From assembly GCA_019973155.2 (NCBI GenBank), contig BPQB01000004.1, positions 1 through 64,000 on the forward strand: a stretch of DNA of 64,000 nucleotides. The letters are read 5' to 3'. The stretch is from Phanerochaete sordida. Lineage: Eukaryota; Basidiomycota; Agaricomycetes; Polyporales; Phanerochaetaceae. Below, piece after piece: positions 1-10,732 of this stretch (positions are counted from its first letter, which is position 1; the number at the start of each line of letters is the position of its first letter). The notes under the pieces were generated by a model, which worked only from the letters and a program-made list of their open reading frames with translations, searched no databases and was not told the origin of the DNA. A program made the translations under genes and the position numbers.

Positions 1-1887
1 CCCCCCCTCCCCCCCCCCCCCACCCCTTGGATTCGCTTCCCTTCCCCTCTTCCCCTTTTCTTCCGTCACTTCCCCGTCATATTTAGACTCGGCTCTACCT
101 CTGCATCTATCCACGAATGTATTTGTCCTCATTTCGACATCCTCCTCTCTTCCTCGCAGCAGCCCATCCTCCCTTCTCTCTCACACCATGCCTCCTCAGC
201 ACCCTTTCCTGACTCTTTCTCCCCTTCTTTTCCCGCTTCCCCTCCCTCCCATTTCCCGCCGCTACCTCCCTTCCCGCCGTCGCCCCATGCGACGTGCGCC
301 GCGATGCCCGCTCATAGGCACTCGTCCGTGCCTCCGACAGCTTACAACTATTTGCCCAGTCGGTCACATCCCTGCAACTCGGGTGCAGCACGGTGGGTAC
401 CTCGTCTGCCTCATGCTATGCACGGCAGTTGACGTCTCGCAGAGATTGGTCGCGGTCGTCCGCTGCTGGCACTCGCAGCATCGGACGATCTTCCCTCGCC
501 TACGCACCCCATAAGCAAGAGCAAGCCGCGACACTTCACTTGCTTCCTGCGGTTCTAGAAGCCACCCACATTTGCCTCGAATGCCAGCCTGTTCTCCGCC
601 TCTCTGAAGCTATAGCCGGCTTCACTGCCCCATACCGCCGCTGCCGGTCCATACCACGGCAGCTCCGCCTCCGCCTCCGACTTGACCTCCTGAGTCGACG
701 CACGCCCTGTAGTCCTCGGCCTTCAAGCACCACCCGGCGACCTTCAACATGGTCCTGACGTCTACACAAGGGCCAAGCTCAGCATGTTCCTGCGCCCTTA
801 CACCTCTGTCCTTGTCCTTCGTCGAGTCGCTCTGTCTCCTGTAGACCTGGACACCAGGTCGATCCAGCCTCTGCAGTTCCTCGAGGCCAGGATCGACTCG
901 TTCATCGCTCTGTACGACCTAACCCCTTCACCGCTGGACCCGACGCTGCCCTCGGCTTGCTCCTGAGCCAGGCGGATCGCGCTTACTTGGCCCTGGGTCC
1001 TCAACGGGCTTCTCAGCGACTGCTCATGATTGCTCATGCTCAACCCCTCTTCCTTCTGGTCCTCGCCTCGTGCAGGGTCAAGGCGCTCTGCCTTCCCTGC
1101 CTCAAGGCCCTCGCTCACCCCTCGCTCGTCCGGCTGCCGTCCCTCGGCGCCTCTCCATCGACCTCGACTTGTCTCCGAGTCGACGCGATCTGTGCCGCCT
1201 CGATCCTCAGCGCGCACATCCCACCAGCATGCAGCTCCTCACTTGTCCCTCATAGTCCCTGCCCTATCGCCAGCGTCTCAGTTCGCAGTCGAGGTGACCT
1301 GCCTCCTGCGACTTGTGGACCGCGCGGCAAGTCCTTCTCCCGCCTTCTCGCCCAAGGACACGCGCACCATCGTTCGCCTTCCATCTTCCCTTCCCTCCTT
1401 TCTTTGTTTCCTCCATTCGTGACGCGATAAGTATTAGCGTCGCTCTCGACTTGCAACCGGAGTCGGAACGATCGTGTCTCCTCGATCCAGGAGCACACCG
1501 CGCCTCACCTGCCTCGCCACATTCACCCAGCAACACACCCAAAATCCCAAAAACAACTTGAGATCCTCTTGATAACGCCACAAAAGACATGTACAAAAGT
1601 TGAAAATTACAAAAAGTAGCAGAAACGAATCATGTATCGTATTGGTATCGTAGATAAAGTGTGCTGTTGGAATACGATGTTCGCAGTTTGACTGGCTCAA
1701 ATCTATGCGCGTGACGGCATTGTGCGAGACATAGACGGAGAGCGGTACAGTGTTTCATTATCGGGTATCGGTTGTCGGTATCGTATTCCTGCTGCTGGGG
1801 AATACAACTGTCGGGAGGTAGCTAGCTATGCATATGGTATCCTGGAGTCCTCTGCAATTCGATCGTACATGTCCCGGAGACTCAGAA
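1..1887. other. Pyrimidine-biased gene-poor stretch
   Basis: The first ~1.56 kb is strongly C+T biased on the + strand, opening with a near-homopolymeric C run. It holds only short overlapping open frames rich in Pro, Ser, Leu and Arg, with no recognisable domain. From about 1560 the composition turns AT-richer, with several copies of a GGTATCG-like word around 1640-1790. It may be an untranslated leader or noncoding transcript of a gene lying off the left edge, like the CT-rich leader at 60.7-61.3 kb. No gene is supported. Confidence 0.4.
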
Positions 1888-2724
1888 TCACTCAGCCTTC
1901 ACATCCTCTAGCCTGACACTGTCCGTCACCGCTTCAACGACCACGGCAGAGCTGGTGTCCGAAACGTCTTTGGAGTGCGCGTTCTGCTCGTCCTTGATGG
2001 CAATGTCCTCTGGCTCGTCGGCCGGTTGCTCCACGGACGATGGCAGCAGGTGGCTGCGCATCTCTTGCGCCCATGCAACGAGCCCCCCACGGAGCCCATC
2101 TTGGCGCATATAGTAGACGAGTCGCCCGGCAACAAGCGTCCCGAGCGCCGCAGATGTCAAGAACGCCGCGACGCAGAGCAGGAGGAGCAACGTGCACGCC
2201 AGGAGGCCACCTGGGATTACGTGACGGATGAGCCTCGCCGAGGGTCATGCGAGGATCGCACACTCACCGGCGACCAGTATGACGGCAAAGAACGCAGCGA
2301 GGGCGGTGCAGATGGCCAGCGAGAGGAACAGGCCGAAGACGAAGACGGCGAACCCACTGCCGACGCGCGTCAGCGCAGCAGAGACGGGGCCGGCGTGCGC
2401 ACGTACACGAAGAAGAGCACGGGGATGAGGCTCAGGAACGCGAAGATAGCGAGGAATGTCTAGGGAGACACGGTCATTGAGCCCGCGGTGCGAGGCGCGG
2501 CAGGACGTACGGTGGATATGGGGCGTCTGTCGAAGGACGTGCCGACGCGGTCCATCCCTGGCTTTGTATAGGCTTCGTCCACACTGTCAAAGGAACGCAC
2601 GCTTTAGGGCCGCGCGATACGCGAAGGACGGGATTTAGGCTTACTGCTCGACGGCGCGTCGCATGACGGTCGAGCTCTGCTCAAAGTAGGACTGCAGCTG
2701 CGCCGCGCGGTCTTGCTGGCTCAT
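1888..2724 (-). CDS. Promethin/LDAF1 (LDO)-like membrane protein
   Basis: This is probably a lipid-droplet assembly factor of the promethin/LDO family, which partners seipin at ER sites where droplets form. The model has five exons: 2724-2645, 2583-2511, about 2459-2407, about 2355-2267 and 2210-1888. All introns are short GT-AG, and the product is about 205 aa. The N-terminus (MSQQDRAAQLQSYFEQSS) is a short amphipathic-looking helix. A continuous hydrophobic block follows, starting FLAIFAFLSLIPVLFF, which can form a pair of membrane hairpins. The cytosolic tail is acidic and Ser-rich. The order helix, FLA-F-S-IPV hydrophobic core and polar tail resembles human LDAF1 and yeast Ldo16, recognised from memory rather than by a search. 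An upstream non-ATG reading frame continues past the start, so an extra 5' exon is possible. It is divergent from the GMD gene. Confidence 0.5.
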
Positions 2725-3112
2725 AGCTCGACGTGCGATGTTCCTGCAGAGCTGTGTCAGTCTGGGCTGCGGATATGAAGGCACATACGCACGCGAAGGA
2801 GGATAAACAAATGGCTGGCCAGGGCAGGTGATCGAGGAACGCGTTAAAGCAGGCTGGCGCTTTCGCGCAGCGTGGCGGCGGGGAGGACTGGCCATTCGGA
2901 CAGGCGCATACACACAGCCCTCATCGCCGCCATCTGCATCTGGTAAAAATCGTCGTGTGTCCGTTGGCTGCACCCTTGACGGCATTCTCGCAATCTTCCG
3001 AGCTGCGAGCTTGACGACCGTACGGTCGCCTACTATATATCACCCCACGCTAGCTTGCATTTAGGATCTGCCCATCACTCGCCCGTGCCTCCCTCCTTGC
3101 CTCTGTCCAGCC
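2725..3112. promoter_or_regulatory. Divergent promoter, LDO-like / GMD
   Basis: This 388-bp gap separates two genes transcribed away from each other. A good TATA-like box (CTATATATC) lies at 3033-3041, about 75 bp upstream of the GMD start codon. A pyrimidine-rich segment with CTTGCCTCTGTCCAGCC follows it directly before the ATG. No matching TATA was seen for the minus-strand gene. Confidence 0.4.
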
Positions 3113-4541
3113 ATGTCCTCCGCCAACATCTCCGACGACGCTGCCCCCTTCACCCCTCTTGTCAAGCTTGACCTGCCTTCCCCCGAGGAGTACCGCAAGC
3201 GCAAGGTCGCGCTCATCTCTGGTGCGTGCCGCGCTGGTCTTGTGCCACGTCGCACTCGCTGACCGCTACTTCTTGTGTCCTACAGGTATCACTGGCCAGG
3301 ATGGCTCCTACTTGTGAGTCTCAATTCATTTTACAGGATGTACACCCTCGTGTGACGACCCATCGCTGGGCTACACTACGAGACTGCATCCGGATGTCCC
3401 TGAACGCGGATCGCTGACTCTATTCCCAGGACTGAGCTTCTCTTGTCCAAGGGCTATGAGGTGCACGGTATCATCCGTCGCTCGTCGTCCTTCAACACAA
3501 GCCGTCTTCACCATCTCTACGAGGACCAGCATGAACGTGTGTCGCCCCACATTCTCGACCAGTCTGCCAACTGACGCGCTTTTCAGGGCCAAACAAGTTC
3601 AAGCTGCACTACGGTGACTTGTCGGACAGCACCAACCTCGTGTACATCATCGCACAAGTGCAGCCAACCGAGGTGTACAACCTGGGCGCACAGTCACACG
3701 TGAAGGTCTCCTTCGAGATGGCAGAGTACACTGGCGATGTCGACGGTCTCGGCACCCTCCGTCTGCTCGACGCCATCCGGACATGCGGTCTCGAGAAGCA
3801 CATCCGCTTCTACCAGGCCTCGACGTCTGAGCTGTACGGCAAGGTCGTCGAGACGCCCCAGAGCGAGACAACGCCATTCTACCCGCGCTCGCCGTACGGT
3901 GTCGCGAAGCTGTACGCGTTCTGGATCGTCGTCAACTACCGCGAGGCATACGGCATGTACGCATGCAACGGCATCCTCTTCAACCACGAGTCGCCGCGGC
4001 GCGGGCGCACGTTCGTCACCCGCAAGATCTCGCGCGCCGCCGCGGACATCTCGCTCGGCAAGCAGTCGTGCCTCTACCTCGGCAACCTCGACGCCAAGCG
4101 CGACTGGGGCCACGCGCGCGACTACGTCGAGGGCATGTGGCTCATGCTCCAGCAGCCGAGCCCCGAGGACTTCGTTCTCGCGACCGGCGAGACGCATCCC
4201 GTGCGCGAGTTCGTCGAGAAGTCGTTCGGGATCCTCGGCACGAAGATCGAGTGGCGCGGCGCGGGCGTCGACGAGGAGGGCATCGACACCAAGACCGGCA
4301 AGGTCATCGTCAAAGTCGACTCGCGGTACTTCCGTCCGGCAGAAGTCGAGTGCGTATCTGCCGTTTTGAGCTGTCGGGATACGAGTGCTTACCGGTCTCT
4401 CACAGACTGCTCCTCGGCAACCCCGCCAAGGCAGACCGCCTGCTCGGCTGGAAGCGCAAGGTCGACTTTGACTCGCTCGTCAAGGAGATGGTCGAGGCGG
4501 ACCTCAAGGCGGCCAAGTCTCTCGTCGAGGACCAGAACTAG
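3113..4541 (+). CDS. gmd: GDP-mannose 4,6-dehydratase
   Basis: The enzyme converts GDP-mannose to GDP-4-keto-6-deoxymannose, the first step to GDP-L-fucose, in the cytosol. Five exons (3113-3221, 3286-3313, 3430-3536, 3587-4349, 4406-4541) give 380 aa, normal for the family. A short N-terminal extension precedes the extended-SDR Rossmann fold with [18 protein letters not shown] as the NADP loop. The catalytic region shows QASTSELYG and [13 protein letters not shown], giving the Tyr-x3-Lys pair. FNHESPRRG and the [14 protein letters not shown] region complete the GMD signature. Splice junctions restore the conserved frame at every intron. It implies that the fungus makes fucose-containing polysaccharide or glycan. 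The partner epimerase-reductase is not in this window. It converges on the STE3 gene. Confidence 0.97.
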
Positions 4542-5099
4542 AGAGCACAACAGTGACACTCGTCAGTTAGAATTGCTTGTAATATGACTACGCAGAGGGC
4601 GAGGACATGGTACTACGTTTTACGTTATGCTCGGACTAGCGAGAGACAGGCTGGAATAATCAAACATCGTAAAAGAACCTCCATCTTGGTGTGAACGTGA
4701 GAAGGCTCGCATTCATTGGAAGGCTGTCTTCCTGGTGTGTATACAAGGGAAGGCAGCCAGTATGCATGTACACTCACACTTTGCGTCACACGGCGGTTGC
4801 ATTTCTATGGCTTCAAAATCTAATATTGCAACAAGATCCATCGAGCCGACTAGGCATCGACAGTGGCGGTAGTGATACACGAAAGTACTAGCAGGTGGAA
4901 TAGGTTAGTGATAATGGTATCAAACGAAGGGAGCGGGGGGCAGCGCTGGAGGACCTAATGATACAGTGTGACAGCCACGCGGACATCCTCGTAAAAGAGT
5001 GCAACAAGTGTGTATGCAAGAACAACACGGTCCCTGATGAAGTGTCAAGAAGATGTTTTTGGGATGGGTAGAGTAGTGTAGCCAAGAAAATAACGGAGT
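4542..5099. other. Convergent intergenic region
   Basis: This 558-bp, AT-richer gap lies between the 3' ends of GMD (+) and the STE3 receptor (-). No open frame here resembles a gene. I looked for a short CaaX-ended pheromone precursor and saw none. Confidence 0.5.
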
Positions 5100-6660
5100 T
5101 TACACAATGTGCGAGTCGTCTCGCACAGACATGGGCACGTCGACCGACTGCCGGCGCGGGCTGTCGGGGATGACCTCGATGTTGACGACCACGCCCGAAT
5201 CGGGGCGCACGAGGTGGTGCGGCGGCTTCTCGCCGTCGACGGGGCTCGCAAACGACGAGCTCGACTCGCCCGCGCTCTTGTCCACGGGCGAGTACGGCGT
5301 CTTGTCGTCGAGGTCCTCGAGCCCGCTGAGGCTGAGCTGCGTCGAGAGGCGGTCGCTGACGAACGAGTCGAGGCCGAACGAGTCGCGCTTGCGCTGCCGG
5401 CCGGGGTGGCTCGCGGCGGGCGCGGTGACGAAACTGCGCTGGACGAACGACGGGATCGTCGCGCCGAGCTTCGAGCCCTTGCTCGGCGACCAGCCGGACG
5501 TCGACGTCGTCGCGCCGCCGGTGCTGATGCCGAGCCGCTTCGCGACGGTGGTGAACGCGAGGCGGTAGTGCGTGCGCGCCTCCTCGGCGAGGCCGAAGAA
5601 GAGGAAGAAGACGATGCCGCACGCGATCGTCAGGTACTGCGACAGTGTCACGCCGATCTTGTTGCCCGGCGTCGCGTTCCACACCAGGTACGGGTACTGG
5701 TCGATGCGCGAGAAGCCCAGGTGGATGTCGGTGAGACCGCGCCAGACGTAGATCGGGTACTGGGTGTCGCGGTACAAGAAGTAGATGGAAAATGGTATCG
5801 TGCCCAGAAGTTCGAGGGTTGCGAGAGCCATCAGGCGGAAGTAGCGATTGAAGTTCATGTTGTTGTTCGAGGCAAGCAGCTCACTGAACTGCCGACGACG
5901 ACGCATGAAAGCGCGAAGCGTGCCGACTGTAGCGAGGTCAGCTAGGTCAGCGCCGATAGAGGTAAAATCACGTACTGCAGTAGAAGGCAGAGATGCATCC
6001 AATGAGGATGCTGACACCATTTCCGAGTACCATGGCGAAATACGTGTTTGGGATCGCGGCCAGCGGACCGATGCCCTCGTAGATGTTAAACCGATGGCCC
6101 TGAACGAACCACACTGAGGAAAGGTAAGTTATCTGCCAATAACGAAGGATTTTCAGGACGCACTGAGGACCATGGTAACGAGAGGAATGCCCAGGCCAAT
6201 GCCGAGGTCGACATAGATCGCACGCCTGCGCTGTTGTCTGCTAATGGACACGGAGGTGGTACTCGCAATCTTGTACAAGCGGCGATTGATAACGAGGGAC
6301 GCGGCTATGATTCCGTGTGCTTCTGCATAGATGATGCGAGTAGCTACAGGACCATTGAGAGCTTGCAACGGATATTGTGTGGCAAAACGTACTGATGTCG
6401 CCCCACACAGGGACGTATACGATCGCGTTATCCCTCCAGATGCACCCGTTGATGCCGAAGATGAGCGAGGACATGCCGATCCAAATGATGTAGAGGATGC
6501 ATCCCACATTCCAGGCTAGGTAGGGTCAGCGAAAGCGTCCAAAGCGCAAGAGACAGTCGTACTGACCTTCCAAGTGCCAGTAAAGTGGAATCGACACGAG
6601 GAAGAAGCTGATAAAAGACAGCGCTGTGATAAACGCCTGCTCGGCCGGCCAGGGCATCAT
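5100..6660 (-). CDS. STE3-like: STE3-type pheromone receptor (7-TM GPCR)
   Basis: This is a class D GPCR that binds lipopeptide mating pheromone at the plasma membrane. Exons are 6660-6567, 6515-6393, 6343-6164, one ending near 6000, and a last one from about 5935 to 5100. The start MMPWPAEQAF is followed by TM1 with SIPLYWHLEAWNVG, the typical STE3 loop, then NGCIWRDNAIVYVPVWGDI and ASLVINRRLYKIAS. Next come YVDLGIGLGIPLVTMVL and VQGHRFNIYEGIG. The third cytoplasmic loop FMRRRRQFSELL leads to NRYFRLMALATLELLG. The C-terminal tail after the last TM is about 150 residues, Ser/Pro rich and presumably cytosolic. No pheromone gene was found nearby, so it may belong to a B mating-type locus or be one of the common non-mating-type STE3 paralogues. 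Confidence 0.95.
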
Positions 6661-6864
6661 CTTGGGCAGATCAAGCGTCCGCTGGAGATGTGGGAGGGGA
6701 TCGTCAGCACGCGGCGGGAGGCGTGCGGGAGGTGAGGAGCAAGAGGACGACGGGGGGCACGCAGCAGACTGGGTCTGTACGTTATATCCCGACGTGCGAG
6801 GGAACCCTCCTTATGGCCGCATGTGGGAGTCCCCTTGTGTGCCTGCTGGGAGCCCTCTTGCGAA

Positions 6865-7255
6865 AGGGATAGCCCAAGGGTCCATCAGGCCCGCCTTCAT
6901 TTGGACAGCTGCTTGTACTTTCCCTCGCAGGATGGCGCTACATAAGCAAAGTTTAGTGATGAGATGATTGCCGGGTGGGAACCTCACATACAATGCGCGC
7001 GCCTCGCAGACGGCATGACCAGCCGACCCGCCAGTATCTCCGTCCTCGAGGCAAAGCTTGACATCGCCAGCGTGCCAGAACACGATGTAAATCGTTCTAA
7101 AAATTGCTGGCGACCCCAGAGCGGTCGTAAGATCGGCGGTGTTGGTCGACACTAGACAAGGCGCGCCCGAGAACGATGGTAGCAACGTTTGTAGTCGCAC
7201 GAAGACATTCGGCAGATGGGAGACGATGATATTCCGGGGGATGGAAAGGTCCACA
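6865..7255 (-). pseudogene. Possible decayed STE3-like receptor fragment
   Basis: On the minus strand one frame carries IYIVFWHAGDVKLCLE and then HAVCEARALYV. From the Asp after the Trp, the spacing to Cys (19) and to Leu-Tyr (24) equals that of the STE3 signature W-C-D-I ... L-C-I-N-R-R-L-Y. The next piece, after a possible short intron, has KAGLMDPWAIPF, which can be laid over the RRA-I-V-D-L ... G-I-P segment of receptors. The rest of the 7-TM frame is missing or frame-shifted. The similarity is short, found by eye, and could be coincidence. Confidence 0.28.
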
Positions 7256-7724
7256 GCGATAGGGATGGCATACGGGCCGTTCCGACGGCGTGTTCAGGCT
7301 TCGAGAACGGCGCGGAGCTGTCCTGCAGTTCGGCGCAGCAGTAGCGAAGCCTCGTGCGCCGTGCAAGCGCGAGGAAGAAGTCGCTAAGAAGGGGACAATG
7401 AGGCGGCCAGCACAAGGTCGCGACGCTGTCTACGCCAGCGTTGTGGCGCAGTATAAGCCCGACGCAGCGCTCCGGGAACCTCGAGGCAACCCGAGTGTCA
7501 GATCCGTAGAAACGCCCCCGCGAGAGACGTCGCGACGGGCCAATATCGACGGCGAGTCTTGAGCGAACGGCCTGACCAGGCACCGCGAAGGCGTATCTGC
7601 ATACCAGAGAGCGTAAGTGACGCACATGAACCGACGGTGCGTGGAATAGACCTCACTGGATGCTGCATCGTGTTCGGGAGACGTCGCTGCGCGCACAGTG
7701 GCCGCATGGTCCGAGGGTCCTCAT

Positions 7725-7746
7725 GATGCTCTCGTCCCAGAGCATC
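7725..7746. repeat. Short perfect inverted repeat
   Basis: Arms GATGCTCT and AGAGCATC enclose a 6-nt loop. Flanking GTCCG and CGGAC words (about 7710 and 7760) allow a longer imperfect stem. No associated gene or terminator role is evident. Confidence 0.35.
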
Positions 7747-8374
7747 AAGCTCTCCCCGGACGACCCTGCACGTTCACCGTGCCTCTATCTCATAATCTCG
7801 GGGCTATGCATGGCTTAGCCTCCCATGATAGCATCACATGAAGTCACGAATACAAGCACTTCCTGTTGCAGAATGGTGGAAATTCCAGTCAGTACTCCGG
7901 TAGCGCGCGTAGAAAACTCACGATCCCTGGCATTCAAGCCCGCGCTTTGTGATGGATTCGCACTCTTGCTCGAGGTTTCGTTGAAGCCCAGATCTCAGCG
8001 TCGAGCATATGTAGTGTGATCGTACTTAGAGTGTGAGAGTGGGTCGTTGGGGATCGACGTCAAGATGCGTGGCTTGGGCGGCAGATTCCCAGCGGTGATA
8101 GCGTTCACTGGCGCTGGGGCTCTTGGGCTCCGTGTCGGCCCCGCCGAGCTTCAGCTGAAATCCTTGGGTTGGGATAGTTCCTAGTCTGTAGCTCTTAGCA
8201 ACACGGCTGTACATGTGCTTCCTGCGCGTGTATCGTCTTCCATAGGTTTCAGCGAGCACACCGCCTTCTTCAGCGCATCTAGGGCTCGACGAAACTGTAT
8301 TGAAGACGTATTCCAAGCTTTCATTTCTGTAGATAGTTTATACATTTACGGACCGTGTTGTACAGCCATTCGGC

Positions 8375-10362
8375 CTACTTGGCCTTGGTCATTATCATGC
8401 CGGACATCAAGTCGAACGAATTGCCATCTGGTTGGAGGTCGATAAAGTTGTGTGACGCCCCGCTTTCAGGAATAGTGCGCAGGAGGCCGTAGTCGCTCGT
8501 GATACCTACGATGCGGACGCGCTGGTGCGGCGTCGTAGTCGTGAGCGTAACCACTTGATCGCTGGGGAGCCGTTCAGAGTGCGCTTCACAGACTCAATAT
8601 TCTGAACGACTCACGAGTGCAGCCAGTTGTCGAGATAGCTGTCCATGAACGGCTCGAACGATCCACGGCCAGACACGAACGTGTTCCACAGCAGCTCGAA
8701 CTTCGTGAGGATAATCGCCGCAGTCCGCTCCATCGTGGGCCTCTCGGCCCCTGGCGGAAGTATGCTTGCGAGCGACGGTATGGGCGGTGGGTTCAGCACG
8801 TTGACCCCACAGCCTACAGATAGCCATCAGTCATCTCCGTGGGCCTTCTGCGCGTTCCACACACCTATCACGATGTCGACGTGCTCTCCATCCGACGTCG
8901 TGTATACCAGATTCCCCGACACCTTCACCGGCTTCTGCTCGCCGCCATCACCAACGATGTAGACGTCGTTTGGCCACTTGACTCGGACCCTGTCTCCCCA
9001 CTCTCCCAGCACGCCCGTGTCTCGTGCACCCTGAACAACTGCGAGTGCAACGAGATACTGCACAAACACAAGCTTCTGTAGGGGCAGTTGGATGAGCGAC
9101 GCGCGAAGGCGGAGCGAGAACTGAAGACAGCCGAGAGGAGAAACCCAGGAGTTGCCTCCTCTTCCTCGGCCAGCAATTTGGTGAGTGGCAAGAGATACGA
9201 TAGGGGAGGGTAGTGAAGATAGGAATCGATAGTTCCTGTTCAACACGATCAGAGCGAGCCTTCAGCTATAAAGACTCGACACGTACTTGTCAAGCATTGT
9301 CTGCGTGCTCGTCACAGCTTCTCCGTAGAATAACGCCTCACCAACGCCCCACGGCTGCGATGTCTGCAAGCCGGCCTTCTCGCGCGCCACCTTCAGGTCT
9401 TCGAAGAATTGCTGTACATTGAATAGGGGTGTGAAGACCGTCGGAGGGAGCGCGCCATTCTCGTATGCGACGACATGCCGCGTCTCATCCGCGGGCGGTG
9501 CAGCGCGAGACTGCTGCAGGAGGGTCTCAGCGTCGGTGGCATCGTGGAACGCGAAAGTGTCGTTGGCGTCCTTCAACGTCGCCGGCGGGCGCAGCTCGAG
9601 ACTCTGCAGGATGCTAGGGACGACTTCAGGCCGCGAGGGCGCACCGACAAGGAACTGCGGGAGGGGATGCGTGGGCTGAGAGTCGGAGAGCGTCGGGAGC
9701 TGTAGCCCGAGCGACGCGAGGGCCCTGTTCAAGACAGCGCGGCGCTGTTCCTCCGCCTCGCGCACCGCAGACGCGCCGTCCTCTGCGACGATGGGCACCT
9801 CGAGCTGCACGCCCCACAGCGCGACCTTCCCGCTGCCGACCTCCACCTCTACCGCGGCGACTGCGCCCTCCGCGTCCCTTGCAACGACCCGTGCGCTCTG
9901 GCATCGCTCGATGCCCTCGAAGTCGGGCGCGGCTCCCGCGGCAACCCCGCGCAGCGTCGTCCCGTCCTCGGCGACCAGATCGGCCGTCTTCGTCTGCTCC
10001 TCGCCCGGGATGAAGGTACAGTAGACCGTGGGCCCTGCGCGGCTGTGGAAGCGCACGGCGTAGTCCCCAGGCGCGACGATGCCTGTGGCACACGTCGCGG
10101 CTGCGCGCAAACCAAGGAACGCGCCGCCACCCTCGACAAACGCGCGCACGGACGCCTGGACGGCAGGTGTAAGCGCGAGCGGGTCGCGGCAGGCGGGCAC
10201 GACAAGCAGCGCGCAGGATGCCGTCCAGGGGGCGGTGGCGAGTGACTGCGACGTTACGGGCTGGACGGTGTAGTTCGGGTAGAGTGCAGAGCGCAGAGCC
10301 GTGAGCGAGCGCGAGACAGAGCTGGGTAGGGTCTCAGGGCCCGTGTAGACGAGGACGTTCAT
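8375..10362 (-). CDS. BPL1: Biotin-protein ligase (holocarboxylase synthetase)
   Basis: The enzyme activates biotin with ATP and attaches it to the carboxyl-carrier lysine of acetyl-CoA, pyruvate and related carboxylases. The N-terminal half (from MNVLVYTGPETLP) is the glutamine-amidotransferase-like domain of eukaryotic ligases, with VVPACRDPLALTPAVQA and GGGAFLGLRA. The catalytic domain has EAVTSTQTMLDK, the ATP/biotin loop GRGRGGNSWVSP, VRVKWPNDVYI and a following GCGVNVLNPPPIPSL. The C-terminal cap ends near LQPDGNSFDLMSGM. There are four recognisable exons. The first intron falls just after the TQTMLDK motif, and the last exon lies at about 8553-8375. Length and domain order are normal for fungal Bpl1. 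Confidence 0.95.
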
Positions 10363-10732
10363 GGTGTGTGTGGAGGCGAGCCAGGCGACTCGACGGCGTG
10401 CGATGCGCCTGAAAGGAGAAGCGCATAGTTATCACTCTGCTCATCATCCCGGAAGTGCTTGCGACAGACTTTGGATGTGATAAAGTGTTCGAAGTTGGGT
10501 AATAGAAGACAGGGCAGAGCAGTACAGAACACTGGGCGAGCAGGTAGGAAGACACGGGGGTCAGGACGAAGGCGAGACGCGAGTTAGACGCCCTCCCGGA
10601 GAGCAGTGGTCAACAAATTCAGCACCCGTGGCGAAGACAGCGAGGAATAAGAAATGTTAGTAGGATGACGGCAGAGCATATGCATAAAACCGACAGGATT
10701 GGAGAGCAAGAGATATCGAAAACAGAGAAAAA
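10363..10732. other. Intergenic region between BPL1 and cyclin-like gene
   Basis: This 370-bp gap contains the BPL1 promoter and the 3' end of the cyclin-like gene. I see no gene and no clear TATA box. Confidence 0.4.

Larger units (their letters stand above)
6661..8374. other. Gene-poor region upstream of STE3
   Basis: This 1.7 kb lies between the STE3 start and the 3' end of the biotin ligase gene. Part of it (6865-7255) may be receptor-derived. The rest has only short unrelated frames. A perfect 8-bp inverted repeat with a 6-nt loop (GATGCTCT / AGAGCATC) sits at 7725-7746 inside a weaker longer stem. No CaaX pheromone precursor was recognised. Confidence 0.4.

Noticed and set aside
957..1430. 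Open frames of 130-157 codons in the left CT-rich stretch
   Set aside because: Composition-driven; several overlapping frames are equally long and none has a recognisable domain or introns.
2190..2724. Start of the LDO-like gene at a TTG at 2190
   Set aside because: It is not ATG, and four upstream exons with consensus splice sites continue the membrane protein to an ATG at 2724.
8026..8316. Minus-strand frame of 96 codons downstream of BPL1
   Set aside because: It lies in the 3' flank of the ligase gene, has no domain, and no splice sites connect it to BPL1.
4500..8400. Pheromone precursor near STE3
   Set aside because: No short frame ending in a convincing CaaX box was found by eye.
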